A stretch of 64,000 bases of DNA from Bacteroides sp. (lineage in GTDB: Bacteria > Bacteroidota > Bacteroidia > Bacteroidales > Bacteroidaceae): positions 34,377 through 98,376 of the forward strand of contig JAFURM010000026.1 in NCBI GenBank assembly GCA_017471925.1. Direction: 5' to 3'. Shown here in pieces: positions 41,774-51,503 of this stretch (its first letter is position 1; each line of letters opens with the position of its first letter). The notes under the pieces are model-generated. The model was given only the letters and a program-made list of their open reading frames with translations, did not search any database and was not told the DNA's origin. The position numbers and the translations under genes were made by a program.

Positions 41774-42577
41774 ATGAAAGTCGCGCGAAACATACTCCTG
41801 TGTCTGCTGGCCCTCTGCCTGGCAAGCCACATCCATCTGCCAGCAGAACAGGCTCCCAACACCTTTCCGCAAGACAACGACGGAAAGGGACCTGAAATTC
41901 CCGCCCCGCTGAAGCACCGGGACGAACTCATCCTGGTGCGCAAAAGCTTCACCGTCTCCTACAACCGGAAGTGGAACCTCCCCAACTGGGTGGCCTGGGA
42001 ACTGAACCGCGACAAGCTCACCGAGCGCGAAAGACGCAACGGAAAGTTCTATCCCGACCCCGACCTGGACGAAAACCTTGCCGTCACCACCGACGACTAT
42101 CGGGGATGCGGCATGGATAGGGGACACATGTGTCCCGCCGGCGACAACAAATGGCACTGGAAAGCCATGCAGGAGAGCTTCTACATGACCAACATCTGTC
42201 CGCAAAACCATAACCTGAACGGCGGCGACTGGAAAGAACTGGAAGAGGCCTGCCGCCGATGGGCCGAAGAGGAGGGGCGCATCTACATCGTCTGCGGCCC
42301 CATCCTCTACAGCGACAAGGAGCCGCGCCGGATTGGCCGCCAGCACAAGGTGACGGTGCCCGACGCCTTCTTCAAGGTGGTGCTCTGCACGGAGAGCAAC
42401 CCCCCACGCGCCATCGGCTTCATCTATCCCAACAGCGCCGGCAACAAACCCATGCACACCTATGCAAGAAGCATAGACCAAGTGGAGCGCATCACCGGCA
42501 TAGACTTCTTCCCCACCCTGCCCCGAAAGATGGAGAAGCAGGTGGAATCCCAATGCAACCTGGACGACTGGCAGTGA
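41774..42577 (+). CDS. Secreted DNA/RNA non-specific endonuclease (NUC1)
   Basis: This 267-residue protein starts with a signal peptide (NILLCLLALCLASHIHL). It shows the beta-beta-alpha-metal nuclease motif DRGHMCPAGDNKWH (catalytic His) and the Mg-binding MTNICPQNHNLNGGDWKELE. Such nucleases cut single- and double-stranded DNA and RNA. Its ATG is immediately after the SulP stop codon, so it is probably translated from the same message; why the pair is coupled is unclear. Confidence 0.93.
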   Translation: MKVARNILLCLLALCLASHIHLPAEQAPNTFPQDNDGKGPEIPAPLKHRDELILVRKSFTVSYNRKWNLPNWVAWELNRDKLTERERRNGKFYPDPDLDENLAVTTDDYRGCGMDRGHMCPAGDNKWHWKAMQESFYMTNICPQNHNLNGGDWKELEEACRRWAEEEGRIYIVCGPILYSDKEPRRIGRQHKVTVPDAFFKVVLCTESNPPRAIGFIYPNSAGNKPMHTYARSIDQVERITGIDFFPTLPRKMEKQVESQCNLDDWQ

Positions 42578-42600
42578 GAAGCACTGCACTTCCTGCCGGC

Positions 42601-44049
42601 CTATACAAACAAATCGTCCAGCACCACTTCACTCTGCACCACGCCGCTATGCGCATTGCTCTTGACCCCATGAGTGGTAATCATCGTCATGAGCAGTGAT
42701 TTTCTGGTCTTGCTCTCTTCAAGGAAAACGTCCAACTTGTTCATCAGGCTTTTTTCGTATGCCTTGGATATTTCAAACTCACCTTTGGCAAACTTCATCT
42801 CACACACATTGATGGTATCATCCTTGCGGTCAATCAGCAAATCAATCTGTGCACCATGCGTCCGCCCCGATGAAGTATGCCAGGAACAGGCCAATGTCTG
42901 CACACCGGATATACCCAAAGCCTGCTTTATCTGATTCAAGTGATTCAGACACAGCATTTCAAATGAGAAACCGCTCCACGTACTGTGCAAGGAGCTGTTC
43001 AGCGATGTTGTCCAGAAATGTTCGTCCTGATAACGGTTGTTTCTGACAAAATTGAAATAGAACAATGTATAGAAATCAACCAATTGGATAATCGTATTCC
43101 GCTGCAGACGCTTCTCATCGCCAAAGGCCGAATGTCCGAACGGCAGATACAGACGAACAAAACCGCAATGTTCCAGCTCCTCTATCACTGTGCTGAACGC
43201 ACCGTTATCGGCCAGACCGGTGGCGTTCAGCAACTCCTGACGAGTAAGCCCCATTCCCTTTCCGGCCAGTGCAGTCACCACTTCAATATGGGGCGAAGCA
43301 TTTTTGAAGAGTGCCCTATACAAATCATTGAATTCATCTTTCAACGGTGCATTTTTGCTGAAAAACAGCAGGTCAATGTTCTGTGCAAGGCTCTTGGACT
43401 TCTCCATCATGGAAAGATAGTAAGGAATACCTCCCATAATCATATAACATTCAGCAATCTGTTTGCGAGCAAAAGAAAAACCGAAAGCCTTGAAATACTC
43501 CTCACATTCACACAGCGTAAACGGTTCCAGCACCAGATGATGGGTCAAGCGATTGTGCAGTCCTCCCCTGTTTCTTATCAGGTTGTTAATCATCCACGAA
43601 GTGGCCGACCCACAGACAATGAGCTTCACGTCATTACGCAAGACGGCCCAACTGTTCCAGAAATTCTCAAGAGCAGCAATGAAACCCGACTTGGCAGTAT
43701 CCATCCAGGGAAGTTCGTCAATGAAAATCACCTTCTTCCCCGCAGGAAGCGATTCCAGATAACGCGACAGTTCATAGAATGCCAATATCCAATTCTTGGG
43801 AACCGACAACTGGGCCGCACAGGAATACTTCTGCAAAGCTATCGCAAAGTTTATCAACTGTTCCGACTTGGCAGCCCCATGCACGCCTGTCACAAAGAAC
43901 GAAAATTCATCCCCCACAGACTTACGGATGAGGAATGTCTTGCCTACACGTCGCCGCCCATATACAGCCACAAACTCTGACTTATCCGAATTGATGTACT
44001 CCTTGAGCAACTTCAATTCCTTCTTTCTTCCAATCAATTGCTGTTCCAT
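42601..44049 (-). CDS. AAA ATPase of the DUF234/archaeal-type ATPase family
   Basis: The 482-residue protein has Walker A YGRRRVGKTFLI (about 30-41) and Walker B KVIFIDELPWMD (around 115-126), then a winged-helix region and a C-terminal PD-(D/E)XK-like segment with AQIDLLIDRKDDTINVCEMKF. This architecture is common and variable in Bacteroidetes; the function is not defined. The AT-rich island starts near this gene. Four TGCGCAAA elements lie upstream. Confidence 0.85.
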   Translation of the reverse strand: MEQQLIGRKKELKLLKEYINSDKSEFVAVYGRRRVGKTFLIRKSVGDEFSFFVTGVHGAAKSEQLINFAIALQKYSCAAQLSVPKNWILAFYELSRYLESLPAGKKVIFIDELPWMDTAKSGFIAALENFWNSWAVLRNDVKLIVCGSATSWMINNLIRNRGGLHNRLTHHLVLEPFTLCECEEYFKAFGFSFARKQIAECYMIMGGIPYYLSMMEKSKSLAQNIDLLFFSKNAPLKDEFNDLYRALFKNASPHIEVVTALAGKGMGLTRQELLNATGLADNGAFSTVIEELEHCGFVRLYLPFGHSAFGDEKRLQRNTIIQLVDFYTLFYFNFVRNNRYQDEHFWTTSLNSSLHSTWSGFSFEMLCLNHLNQIKQALGISGVQTLACSWHTSSGRTHGAQIDLLIDRKDDTINVCEMKFAKGEFEISKAYEKSLMNKLDVFLEESKTRKSLLMTMITTHGVKSNAHSGVVQSEVVLDDLFV

Positions 44050-44057
44050 ACCAATGC

Positions 44058-44155
44058 GATAATCTGCGCAAACATACTTTTTTTATACCGTTTGCGCAAA
44101 TTATTCAGAGATAATCTGCGCAAACGCTCTTATTTTACCCACTTTGCGCAGATTA
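44058..44155. promoter_or_regulatory. Four palindrome-related TGCGCAAA elements upstream of the ATPase
   Basis: GATAATCTGCGCAAAC occurs at 44058-44073 and 44110-44125 in one orientation; GTTTGCGCAAATTAT (44090-44104) and CTTTGCGCAGATTAT (44142-44155) in the other. The arrangement forms two face-to-face pairs, suggesting an operator. Confidence 0.6.
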
Positions 44156-44233
44156 TTGCAGGAGAATATCGTTGTATAATGTAAAAAAATGCAAGACTTA
44201 CAAGATGAAAAGCCACATATTGTTGCAATATTG

Positions 44234-44241
44234 TATATTTG
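44234..44241 (+). promoter_or_regulatory. Promoter -7 element of TPR/HTH regulator 2
   Basis: TATATTTG, 29 nt before ATG 44270; no clear -33 TTTG. Confidence 0.45.
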
Positions 44242-44269
44242 CACTCTGACAAATTAGCAAACAATACCA

Positions 44270-45932
44270 ATGAAAAAACAGAGAATTAGCTTGGATATCA
44301 TTGCTCTATGGATTCTTGCTTTATGCACTATGATATCACTCCATTCATGCGGAGAGAGAAAAACAACCGTTTCTCCCCTACTCCTTCATGCGGATTCCAT
44401 TATGGAGAGCCGTCCGGACAGCGCATTGGAACTGCTGCAGAGATTCAACACCAAAAGAAAAAAGAAAAGCGACAAGGCTTTCCACGCCCTCCTGCTGTCA
44501 CAAGCCTTATACAAAAACTTCATTGAACAGAAAGACGACTCGCTGATACAAATAGCCATACGATACTACAAGAAGACAGACAATAATTTACTCTTAGGCA
44601 AAGCCTATTATTACCAAGGAGGAATATACCTGGAAAAGAACAATCCGCAGACAGCTTCCCACTGCTACTTAAAAGCACTGGAATGCTTGGAAAAAGCACC
44701 CGCAGACTCCACACTGCTTACGAAAGTATACACACACCTGGGCATTTGCTATGGCGAACAAGACCTTAACCAAGAAGCCATAGACATGTATACCGAAGCC
44801 GTAAAAGCGGCAAAAAATGACACAATACGTATCGCCAATACACTAAAGAATTTGGGAGATATGTACCTGCAAACCATACAATTTGACAGTGCTGAATACT
44901 ATTACTTGAAAGCACTGCAACAAGGTAATTATAACGATTCACATCAAATTGCACTCATTCATAAAGCCCTGGCAGGACTATACGAAGAGCAAGAGCGGTA
45001 TCAAGAAGCAAACACCTATCTTTCACTTGCACTACCCAAGCTAAAGAGACCCGAAGAAATATTCTCAAGCTACTCCATCAAAGGAGAAATCATGGAATAC
45101 TTAAACCAAAACGATTCGGCTATTTATTACTGGAAAAAAAGCGTCATGTCCCCCTATATATACACACGAACAGCAAGCTATAATCATTTATACGAAATAA
45201 ACAAAAAACTAAAAAACTGGGAAGATGCTACTCTATATGCAGACTCTTTCATTTGTTACTATGATTCTATACAAGGCAGTTATGACCGTGCCGAACTTGA
45301 TAGTCTGATGGACAATTATAAAATGAACCTTTATAAAAGTAAACTCAAAATCAAACACCAACAAAATACAGCCTTACTCATTATTTCGTTCATTATTTTT
45401 GCTGCCACAATCACCTGTTTTTATTTGTGGCGTGACCGTTGCAGGCAAAATAAATACATAGATTTACAGCATAAACTAAAACAAAATCGCATAGAGAGCA
45501 TGCTATTACATGAACAACAGAATGAAAATAATATCTCTAACAAAATATCTCGCCAAGAATTACAGAAATTGCTATTCGAACGATTTGAAATTTGCAAAGC
45601 GATTTTCAAAAGTACTGTTGCACACAAAATGCTAAAAGAATTGCAACAGGCATCAACCCAAAGAACAACTCACAATCATCGCTAAATATCGTCCCACGAT
45701 TCTCAAAGAAGTACGGGAAACATTCCTTGACATCATGAAAGACCTGAAAGAACAGACTCCTGCCCTCACCTCTGATGAACTCATCTTCTGCACCTTTTTC
45801 CTGCTTGGCTGTTCCAAAGAACTCACTGCCGACCTCATGAATACGTCAACTGATGCCGTGAAAACACGAAAAAGCCGAATTAAAAGCAAGATGAATCCGG
45901 AACTATTCAATTGGATTTTCAACCAAACATAG
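44270..45932 (+). pseudogene. Frameshifted transmembrane TPR/HTH regulator 2
   Basis: The first frame (44270-45685, 471 residues) has a lipoprotein-type signal (CTMISLHSCGERK), several TPR units (LGKAYYYQGGIYLEKNNPQTA, VYTHLGICYGEQDLNQEAIDMY, IANTLKNLGDMYLQT, LALPKL region), one membrane helix (TALLIISFIIFAATITCFYL) and part of the cytosolic coiled coil. It ends prematurely. The expected C-terminal HTH domain (PKEQLTIIAKYRP through KDLKEQTPALTSDELIFCTFFLLGC to FNWIFNQT) continues in the +1 frame up to 45932. One extra base near 45640-45665 explains the break; a sequencing error or phase variation are alternatives. The two related regulators in this window are intact. Confidence 0.75.
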
Positions 45933-46006
45933 AATTATCTATCCGAGGGTGAAGCATACTCTACATTTCACTAATCAGAACAAATTAAAACACTAATATT
46001 CAATTT

Positions 46007-46134
46007 ATTACTCCATGTTTGGTTAACAAATGGTATATGTATCATTTGTTAACCAAGCAAGGAGTAACACTCTCCTGTTACCACTGTTACCAATTATTCT
46101 TTCATATATTCTCACTAATTACAGTTATTTGCAG
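46007..46134 (+). promoter_or_regulatory. Inverted and direct repeats upstream of the DUF4249/receptor operon
   Basis: TTGGTTAACAAATG (46019-46032) and its inverse CATTTGTTAACCAA (46043-46056) flank a 10-bp spacer, with CTCC and GGAG outside. Downstream, TGTTACCA is repeated at 46076-46083 and 46085-46092. A weak GTTATTTG (46127-46134) is the best -7 candidate for the small secreted protein at 46169. Confidence 0.5.
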
Positions 46135-46168
46135 CATTAAACAAATTTCATTCAAAACATTTATAATT

Positions 46169-46609
46169 ATGAGAAAAATAGTTTTTTGCTTATTGACGTT
46201 ACTAACATTTACATGTTATGCACAAAGTACAAATCCAAACGAAAAAATAGAACTTAAAAACAAACAGTCAAAAAAAGAATCTCAAAGTACCATGCGTATT
46301 CCAACTTTGGAAATACAAGCATATTTCGATAGTCAATACTTATGGATAGAATCCGCACAAACTATAGAAAACGGAGTATTGGCACCGGGCAATGCCACTA
46401 CCGGAGAACTCTATATAGACGACGAAGACGATGACAATAAAAACTGGGCCAAACTATATATTGGAAGAACCTTTGATAAAGACCTGACCCCCAGAATGAA
46501 CTGTTTTAGTCCATATGGGATGACTCTCGGAATCAACACCAACTATTCCTTAACCTTTAGCAATACCTCTGAATTCAAAAGTAAAAACATCTATTACTCA
46601 ATTTATTAA
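46169..46609 (+). CDS. Small secreted protein of unknown function
   Basis: The likely start is ATG 46169 (146 residues), with a signal peptide MRKIVFCLLTLLTFTCYAQ. The mature part is hydrophilic with an acidic run (YIDDEDDDNKNW) and no motif I recognise. It is the first gene of an apparent unit with a DUF4249 lipoprotein (3 nt downstream), a degraded DsbA-like lipoprotein and a TonB receptor. The longer open frame covers an inverted repeat and is not credible. Base composition is AT-rich like its neighbours. Confidence 0.6.
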   Translation: MRKIVFCLLTLLTFTCYAQSTNPNEKIELKNKQSKKESQSTMRIPTLEIQAYFDSQYLWIESAQTIENGVLAPGNATTGELYIDDEDDDNKNWAKLYIGRTFDKDLTPRMNCFSPYGMTLGINTNYSLTFSNTSEFKSKNIYYSIY

Positions 46610-46612
46610 CTC

Positions 46613-47647
46613 ATGAGACATATATCAAATCCAATGCTATCCATGCTATCCGTTTTGTCTGTTGGGAAACAGGCAAAGCGGATGGCGATAGTCATTTGCT
46701 GCTGTCTGCTGTCTTCCTGTGAGAAGCTCTATGAACTGGATGCTGAGGAATATATTGGAGAAAACCTTGTATTCAATGGAATGTTGACAAACGAAGAGCC
46801 TCCTTACTTTTTTCACCTGACAAGACCTGCTGCCATATCGGCCGAAGACAAAGAATATGAGGGAATAAGTGATGCCATTATCGTTATAACAGACGTGACC
46901 GAAAACATCAAAGACACCCTTAGGCACATAGAACCCAAACAAGATGCAACATTCGGATTTTTCAGCTACACGTATTACGACTACCATGAACAGAAAAATG
47001 ATACGCAATACTTATACACCCACAACAAAAATGCCTTGGGTATCTATATGACGACCCGATTGTATGGCACGGAAGGTCACAGCTATTTGCTGGAAATTTT
47101 CCATAACGGAAAGTATTACGCATCGGATATACAAAAGATGGAACCGGCACTCGTCATTACTGACATCAAACTGAAAAGCATTGACTTGGGAGAAAAGGGA
47201 AAAACATGGGCACCTTGCATCAGTTTTATAAATCCAAAAGACGTGGATAACTATTACCTTTTTTCTGCAGGAACAAGAAATTCCGCCAAAAATATAAAGC
47301 GGTTATTCACTACTGCAGACTATTGGGAATATTCCATCCTGAGCGATGAAAATCTGGAAGAAGAGGTTGTGGACTTCATCATAGACGATGGAGAAAGTCC
47401 GTTAGGATACCCAGATGGACGGCATTATCCTTTCATTTCAGGTGGAAAAGCCTGGGTATTTGCAAATACCTTAAGCAAAAGCTGCTACGAATACTTTGAA
47501 CAAGCCATCAAACAGTTTCGCACTGACGGTGGAGCCTACACTCCACGACCCGCATCCATCAAAGGAAATATCAGCGGAGGGGTTTACGGATGTTTTCGTG
47601 TCAGTGCCATATCTGAAAAAAGTATCAAAATAAATGAGGATATTTGA
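46613..47647 (+). CDS. DUF4249 domain lipoprotein
   Basis: The 344-residue protein has a lipobox (ICCCLLSSC, about residues 28-36) followed by EKLYELDAEEYIGENLVFNGMLTNEEPPYFFHLTRP, which matches the start of DUF4249. The family occurs next to TonB-dependent receptors of the carboxypeptidase-regulatory type in Bacteroidetes, where it may cap or assist the receptor as SusD does for SusC; this is inference. An alternative start at 46682 would give a shorter signal. The next gene starts 13 nt after its stop. Confidence 0.82.
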   Translation: MRHISNPMLSMLSVLSVGKQAKRMAIVICCCLLSSCEKLYELDAEEYIGENLVFNGMLTNEEPPYFFHLTRPAAISAEDKEYEGISDAIIVITDVTENIKDTLRHIEPKQDATFGFFSYTYYDYHEQKNDTQYLYTHNKNALGIYMTTRLYGTEGHSYLLEIFHNGKYYASDIQKMEPALVITDIKLKSIDLGEKGKTWAPCISFINPKDVDNYYLFSAGTRNSAKNIKRLFTTADYWEYSILSDENLEEEVVDFIIDDGESPLGYPDGRHYPFISGGKAWVFANTLSKSCYEYFEQAIKQFRTDGGAYTPRPASIKGNISGGVYGCFRVSAISEKSIKINEDI

Positions 47648-47660
47648 AACAAAACAGAAA

Positions 47661-48414
47661 ATGAAGTGCATGAAAAGTGTGCTGTGGTTATTGACATTAC
47701 TGTTATGTTCTTGTACAGAAAAACAGGGAAGGGTAGTGGCAATAGTCAATGAAGACAGTATCATGTCCACCAAACTGTCAGAAGTTACCCAACAAGAAAC
47801 TTTTGACCTCTTGAACATGATGTATGAAACCAAACTGACAGCATTGAACAGTCTCATAAAGAAAAAACTGCTGGAAGCAGAAGCGCAAAAACAAAGAATG
47901 GAAGTGGACAGTTTTTTAAACTTTTATGTCAATGAAAAAATAGCTATAAATAAGAGAGACAGCCTTATCGCAAAATATCATCTCAACGAAGATGTAGTCT
48001 ATGTTAAAGGAAAGATAGAATCCATTAATTCACAAGATTCCATTACGAAAGAACTCAATTTAAAGAACAGATTAAAGAGCATTCTTATTAGTGAACTGAC
48101 TGATTCACTTTATGCTTCGGCCAACGTGAAACGTTTCATCTATCCACCCAAACAGCCACAAGTCACCTTAAAAGGAGTGGACGTACACTATCGAAACGGA
48201 AGAAAATCAAATAGATATAGAGAACTACAAAAGAACACTTTTGGATACTTCAACTTACGAACAACAGGATGAGGATATAAATAAGTTGATGAAACGCGGT
48301 CTGTTTGCCACACCGACAATCATCATTAACAACAGATTACTTTACATCACCAATTCCTATGAAGAATTGAGCAGACTCTTGGATGAAGAAATCAAACAAA
48401 AACAGTCAGATTAG
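47661..48414 (+). pseudogene. Degraded DsbA/thioredoxin-like lipoprotein
   Basis: The first frame (47661-48272) starts with a lipoprotein signal (SVLWLLTLLLCSCTEK) and an acidic helical N-terminal region, then reaches KQPQVTLKGVDVHYR, the usual lead into a DsbA-type domain. It then runs into unrelated sequence and a stop at 48272. In the +1 frame the C-terminal end of such a domain is present up to TAG 48414, with the cis-Pro region GLFATPTIIINNRLLYI. The CXXC redox segment is not found in any frame between, so an internal deletion plus frameshift is likely. It sits between DUF4249 and the receptor gene. Confidence 0.65.
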
Positions 48415-48415
48415 A

Positions 48416-50641
48416 ATGAAACAGTTTTTATTTCTATTATATTTATGCTTCACGGTGCAGATTGTGTATTCCCAACAGGTTGTGGTGAGAGGTAGAGTAA
48501 GCGATGCTAAAACGGGCGAACTGCTCAGCGATGTCAACGTAACAGAAAAAAACACACTGACAGGAACGGCAACCGATACTTATGGACGTTACATACTGAA
48601 TCTGAGAAAAGGAAAATGTATCGTACAATACTCCATGTTGGGCTACAAGAGTCATACAGATACATTGAACATTACAGAAAACAAAGTCATAAATATCATG
48701 CTGATGCCCGATGAATACCAATTGGGCGGAGTGGAAATCGTGGCCCACCGGAACTATAGCGGCCAATTTGCCCTTGATGCACAGAAAATTCAATCTATTC
48801 CCCAGCATGGAGGTGAAGCCGACCCGGTGAAATCCTTGCAGTTTCTGCCCGGAGTGGCAAGCGGAAACGAAGGAACAACGAACATCTCCATACGCGGCAA
48901 TAACCAATGGGGTAATCTCGTGTTGTTGGACGAAGCCATTGTCTACAATCCGTCCCATGCACTGTCATTCTTTTCGGTTTTCAATAACGATGCTATAAAC
49001 AAGGTAAATCTTTTCAAGTCTTATTTCCCATTGAAATATGGAGGACGCTCTTCAGCGGTCATCGATGTGAGTATGCGCGAAGGCAACCGCAACGAGCATA
49101 ATGGAAAAGCCACATTGGGTGTCATTGCTTCCAAAATATTACTGGAAGGTCCGATTAAGAAAGGCTCTTACCTGATATCTGCCCGAATGGGGTATCCCAG
49201 TGTGCCGGTAATGCTCTTTGCAGACAAATATATCACTTCAGACCCTGAAATGTATTTCTATGATTTCAATGCCAAGATAAACAGAGAAATAGGAAAAAAC
49301 GACCGACTCTATTTTTCCATCTATTCAGGAGGCGACAATGCCACATTCAGCAGATTGGTAAAAGGATATGGCATGAAATGGGGCAATCAGACTGCTACCT
49401 TGAGATGGAACCATATATTGAACGACCGCACGAATATTAACACAAGTGCTGTATTCAGCAAGTACCATTATAGCTACAAATCACTGTCCAATGGACTGAG
49501 ATACCTGTGGAAATCGAACATGCAATCCTATCAGCTGAAAAGTGAAATGGAAACACTTCTGCACAATGGCATGACCATTAAGGGAGGCATCCAACTGCAT
49601 CATTTCAACACGCTGCCCGGCAAAGTAGAAAAATACGGCGAGTATTCCAATATAATCCCTTTTTCCATGCTACGGAAAAGGATGGAAGAAGCAAGTATCT
49701 ATGCAGAGGGAAAAATGAATCTGCTTCCGAAGTTCACACTTAATGCAGGTATTCGCATGAATTTACTGCACACACCGGAAAGCGAACATTATTCTTCCAA
49801 GAACTACCTACAGGTAGAACCTCGTGCAGAAGTGAACTACCAACTGCATAAAAACAGCAGACTGACGCTATCCTATACGCAAGCCTCACAGAACATGCAC
49901 ATGCTATCCACCTCCACTGTGGGTATCCCGTCAGACACCTGGTTACCGGCCAATGAATTACTGAAACCATCAACCATGCGTCAGGTAGCCATCGGTTACG
50001 AAATACAATTCAATGACCGGCAATACACACTGTCCACCGAACTATATGCCCGAAAGACACATCACATTGCCGACTACAGGGAAAATGCAAATATCTTCAT
50101 GAACGAATATATAGAAAAAGAGATAGAAACAGGAAACTCACATGGATATGGATGGGAACTCTACTTCAGCAAGAACCAAGGACGACTGACGGGTTGGCTC
50201 AGCTACACACTATCTAAAGTGCGCAATAGAATCAACGGACAATCATATCGTCCTGTCTACGACCGGCCACATAATCTGAAACTATTCCTCAATTATGCAC
50301 TGGGAAAGCATTGGAATTTCTCTTCCACTTTTTCCTATGTATCGGGTATGAATCTGACTATCCCTGTTGGAAAATACTTTTCTGAAAATACCGTATTCTA
50401 TATTTATACCGACCGAAACGGATATCGTGCACCGGCTTTTCACCAATTGGACCTTTCCGCCAATTACCGTTTCCGCAAAAGACATTCTGTTACCTTGTCT
50501 ATCATAAATGCTTATCATCGTAAAAATATATTCTCTATATATGCAGGCAGGGATGGAGAACAAAGCGTTTCCAATGCAAGAATCTATAAAATGTATCTCT
50601 ATGGAATAATACCTTCCATCAGCTACTCTTTCACCTGGTAG
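48416..50641 (+). CDS. TonB-dependent receptor with carboxypeptidase-regulatory-like domain
   Basis: ATG 48416 gives a 741-residue protein with signal peptide MKQFLFLLYLCFTVQIVYSQ. It continues with a carboxypeptidase-regulatory-like domain (VVVRGRVSDAKTGELLSDVNV), a plug domain (LQFLPGVASGNEGTTNISIRGNNQWGNLVLLDEAIVYNPSHALSFF) and a beta-barrel ending YLYGIIPSISYSFTW. It is complete, unlike its two frameshifted neighbours. Together with the DUF4249 lipoprotein it would import or recognise an unknown ligand. It is less similar to the two barrel proteins at 35016 and 54290 than they are to each other. Confidence 0.88.
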   Translation: MKQFLFLLYLCFTVQIVYSQQVVVRGRVSDAKTGELLSDVNVTEKNTLTGTATDTYGRYILNLRKGKCIVQYSMLGYKSHTDTLNITENKVINIMLMPDEYQLGGVEIVAHRNYSGQFALDAQKIQSIPQHGGEADPVKSLQFLPGVASGNEGTTNISIRGNNQWGNLVLLDEAIVYNPSHALSFFSVFNNDAINKVNLFKSYFPLKYGGRSSAVIDVSMREGNRNEHNGKATLGVIASKILLEGPIKKGSYLISARMGYPSVPVMLFADKYITSDPEMYFYDFNAKINREIGKNDRLYFSIYSGGDNATFSRLVKGYGMKWGNQTATLRWNHILNDRTNINTSAVFSKYHYSYKSLSNGLRYLWKSNMQSYQLKSEMETLLHNGMTIKGGIQLHHFNTLPGKVEKYGEYSNIIPFSMLRKRMEEASIYAEGKMNLLPKFTLNAGIRMNLLHTPESEHYSSKNYLQVEPRAEVNYQLHKNSRLTLSYTQASQNMHMLSTSTVGIPSDTWLPANELLKPSTMRQVAIGYEIQFNDRQYTLSTELYARKTHHIADYRENANIFMNEYIEKEIETGNSHGYGWELYFSKNQGRLTGWLSYTLSKVRNRINGQSYRPVYDRPHNLKLFLNYALGKHWNFSSTFSYVSGMNLTIPVGKYFSENTVFYIYTDRNGYRAPAFHQLDLSANYRFRKRHSVTLSIINAYHRKNIFSIYAGRDGEQSVSNARIYKMYLYGIIPSISYSFTW

Positions 50642-50643
50642 TT

Positions 50644-51417
50644 TCAGTAGGAAACACTCACCCGTATTCCTTCGTTGCGGAGAAGGGCGGCAATGCGGTC
50701 CAGCTCTTCGGGAGTGGCTTTCTGCAGGGTGGGGGCGGGGGGTTCGCGATCAATGGTATAAATCATCACCTGACGGGGAGCTATCTCCTTCACGGCCTGC
50801 AGCCAGGGGAGCACGTGGCGATCGGTGGTGTTGTCCACGGTCTGCCCGTTATAGGTGCCTTTCATGAACATGGTCTGCAGGATGCAACTGCCTTGGAAAG
50901 CCTTCATGCGGTCGATGATGGTGGAGAGGGAATAGCTTCCCGTGGGACGGTCCACGGTGTGGATATAGGCTTCGTCCACGGTGTCTAACTTCAGAATATT
51001 GTTGTCCACACGCTGCAGGGCGCGAAACACGCCGGGCTTGTGGATAAAGGTGGAATTGCTGAGCACGCTCACCCGGGCCTGGGGGAAGTAACGGTCGCGA
51101 AGCTCCAGGGTGTCGTCTATGATTTCAGGAAAGTGAGGGTGGGAGGTAGGCTCTCCGTTGCCGGCAAAGGTGAGCACGTCGGGTGCCGGTCCCTGTTGCT
51201 TCATCTGCTGCAGGCGTTGCTCCAAGGCTGTGCGCACGGCTTCCCGGGAGGGTAGGGGCGTGTGGGGACGATGCTCCCCGTTGAATCCGCATTCACAATA
51301 GATGCAATCGAATGTACACACCTTGCCGTCAGCGGGCAACAGGTTGATTCCCAACGAAACGCCCAACCGGCGTGAATGCACAGGCCCGAAGATGGGCGAA
51401 GGATAAATGACAGTCAT
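50644..51417 (-). CDS. Radical SAM protein (COG0731-like)
   Basis: The 257-residue protein has the radical SAM cluster motif CTFDCIYCECG (Cys-x3-Cys-x2-Cys, around 34-44). It continues with LTFAGNGEPTSHPHF and LKLDTVDEAYIHTVDRPTGSYS, features of the group related to wyosine synthesis enzymes and other Fe-S oxidoreductases. The substrate is not known. It converges with the receptor gene across 2 bp and is divergent from the DUF4294 gene. No signal peptide. Confidence 0.85.
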   Translation of the reverse strand: MTVIYPSPIFGPVHSRRLGVSLGINLLPADGKVCTFDCIYCECGFNGEHRPHTPLPSREAVRTALEQRLQQMKQQGPAPDVLTFAGNGEPTSHPHFPEIIDDTLELRDRYFPQARVSVLSNSTFIHKPGVFRALQRVDNNILKLDTVDEAYIHTVDRPTGSYSLSTIIDRMKAFQGSCILQTMFMKGTYNGQTVDNTTDRHVLPWLQAVKEIAPRQVMIYTIDREPPAPTLQKATPEELDRIAALLRNEGIRVSVSY

Positions 51418-51481
51418 ATCAGTGGTTCTATGTTCCTATTTGTTCAAACAACGAACAAAAGTAGAAAAAAGATTCAAATAA

Positions 51482-51503
51482 TTATCCACACCATTGTGGA
51501 TAA
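51482..51503. other. Inverted pair of perfect DnaA boxes
   Basis: TTATCCACA (51482-51490) and its inverse TGTGGATAA (51495-51503) are separated by 4 bp, forming a perfect palindrome that overlaps the -33 region of the DUF4294 promoter. See the origin finding. Confidence 0.7.
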
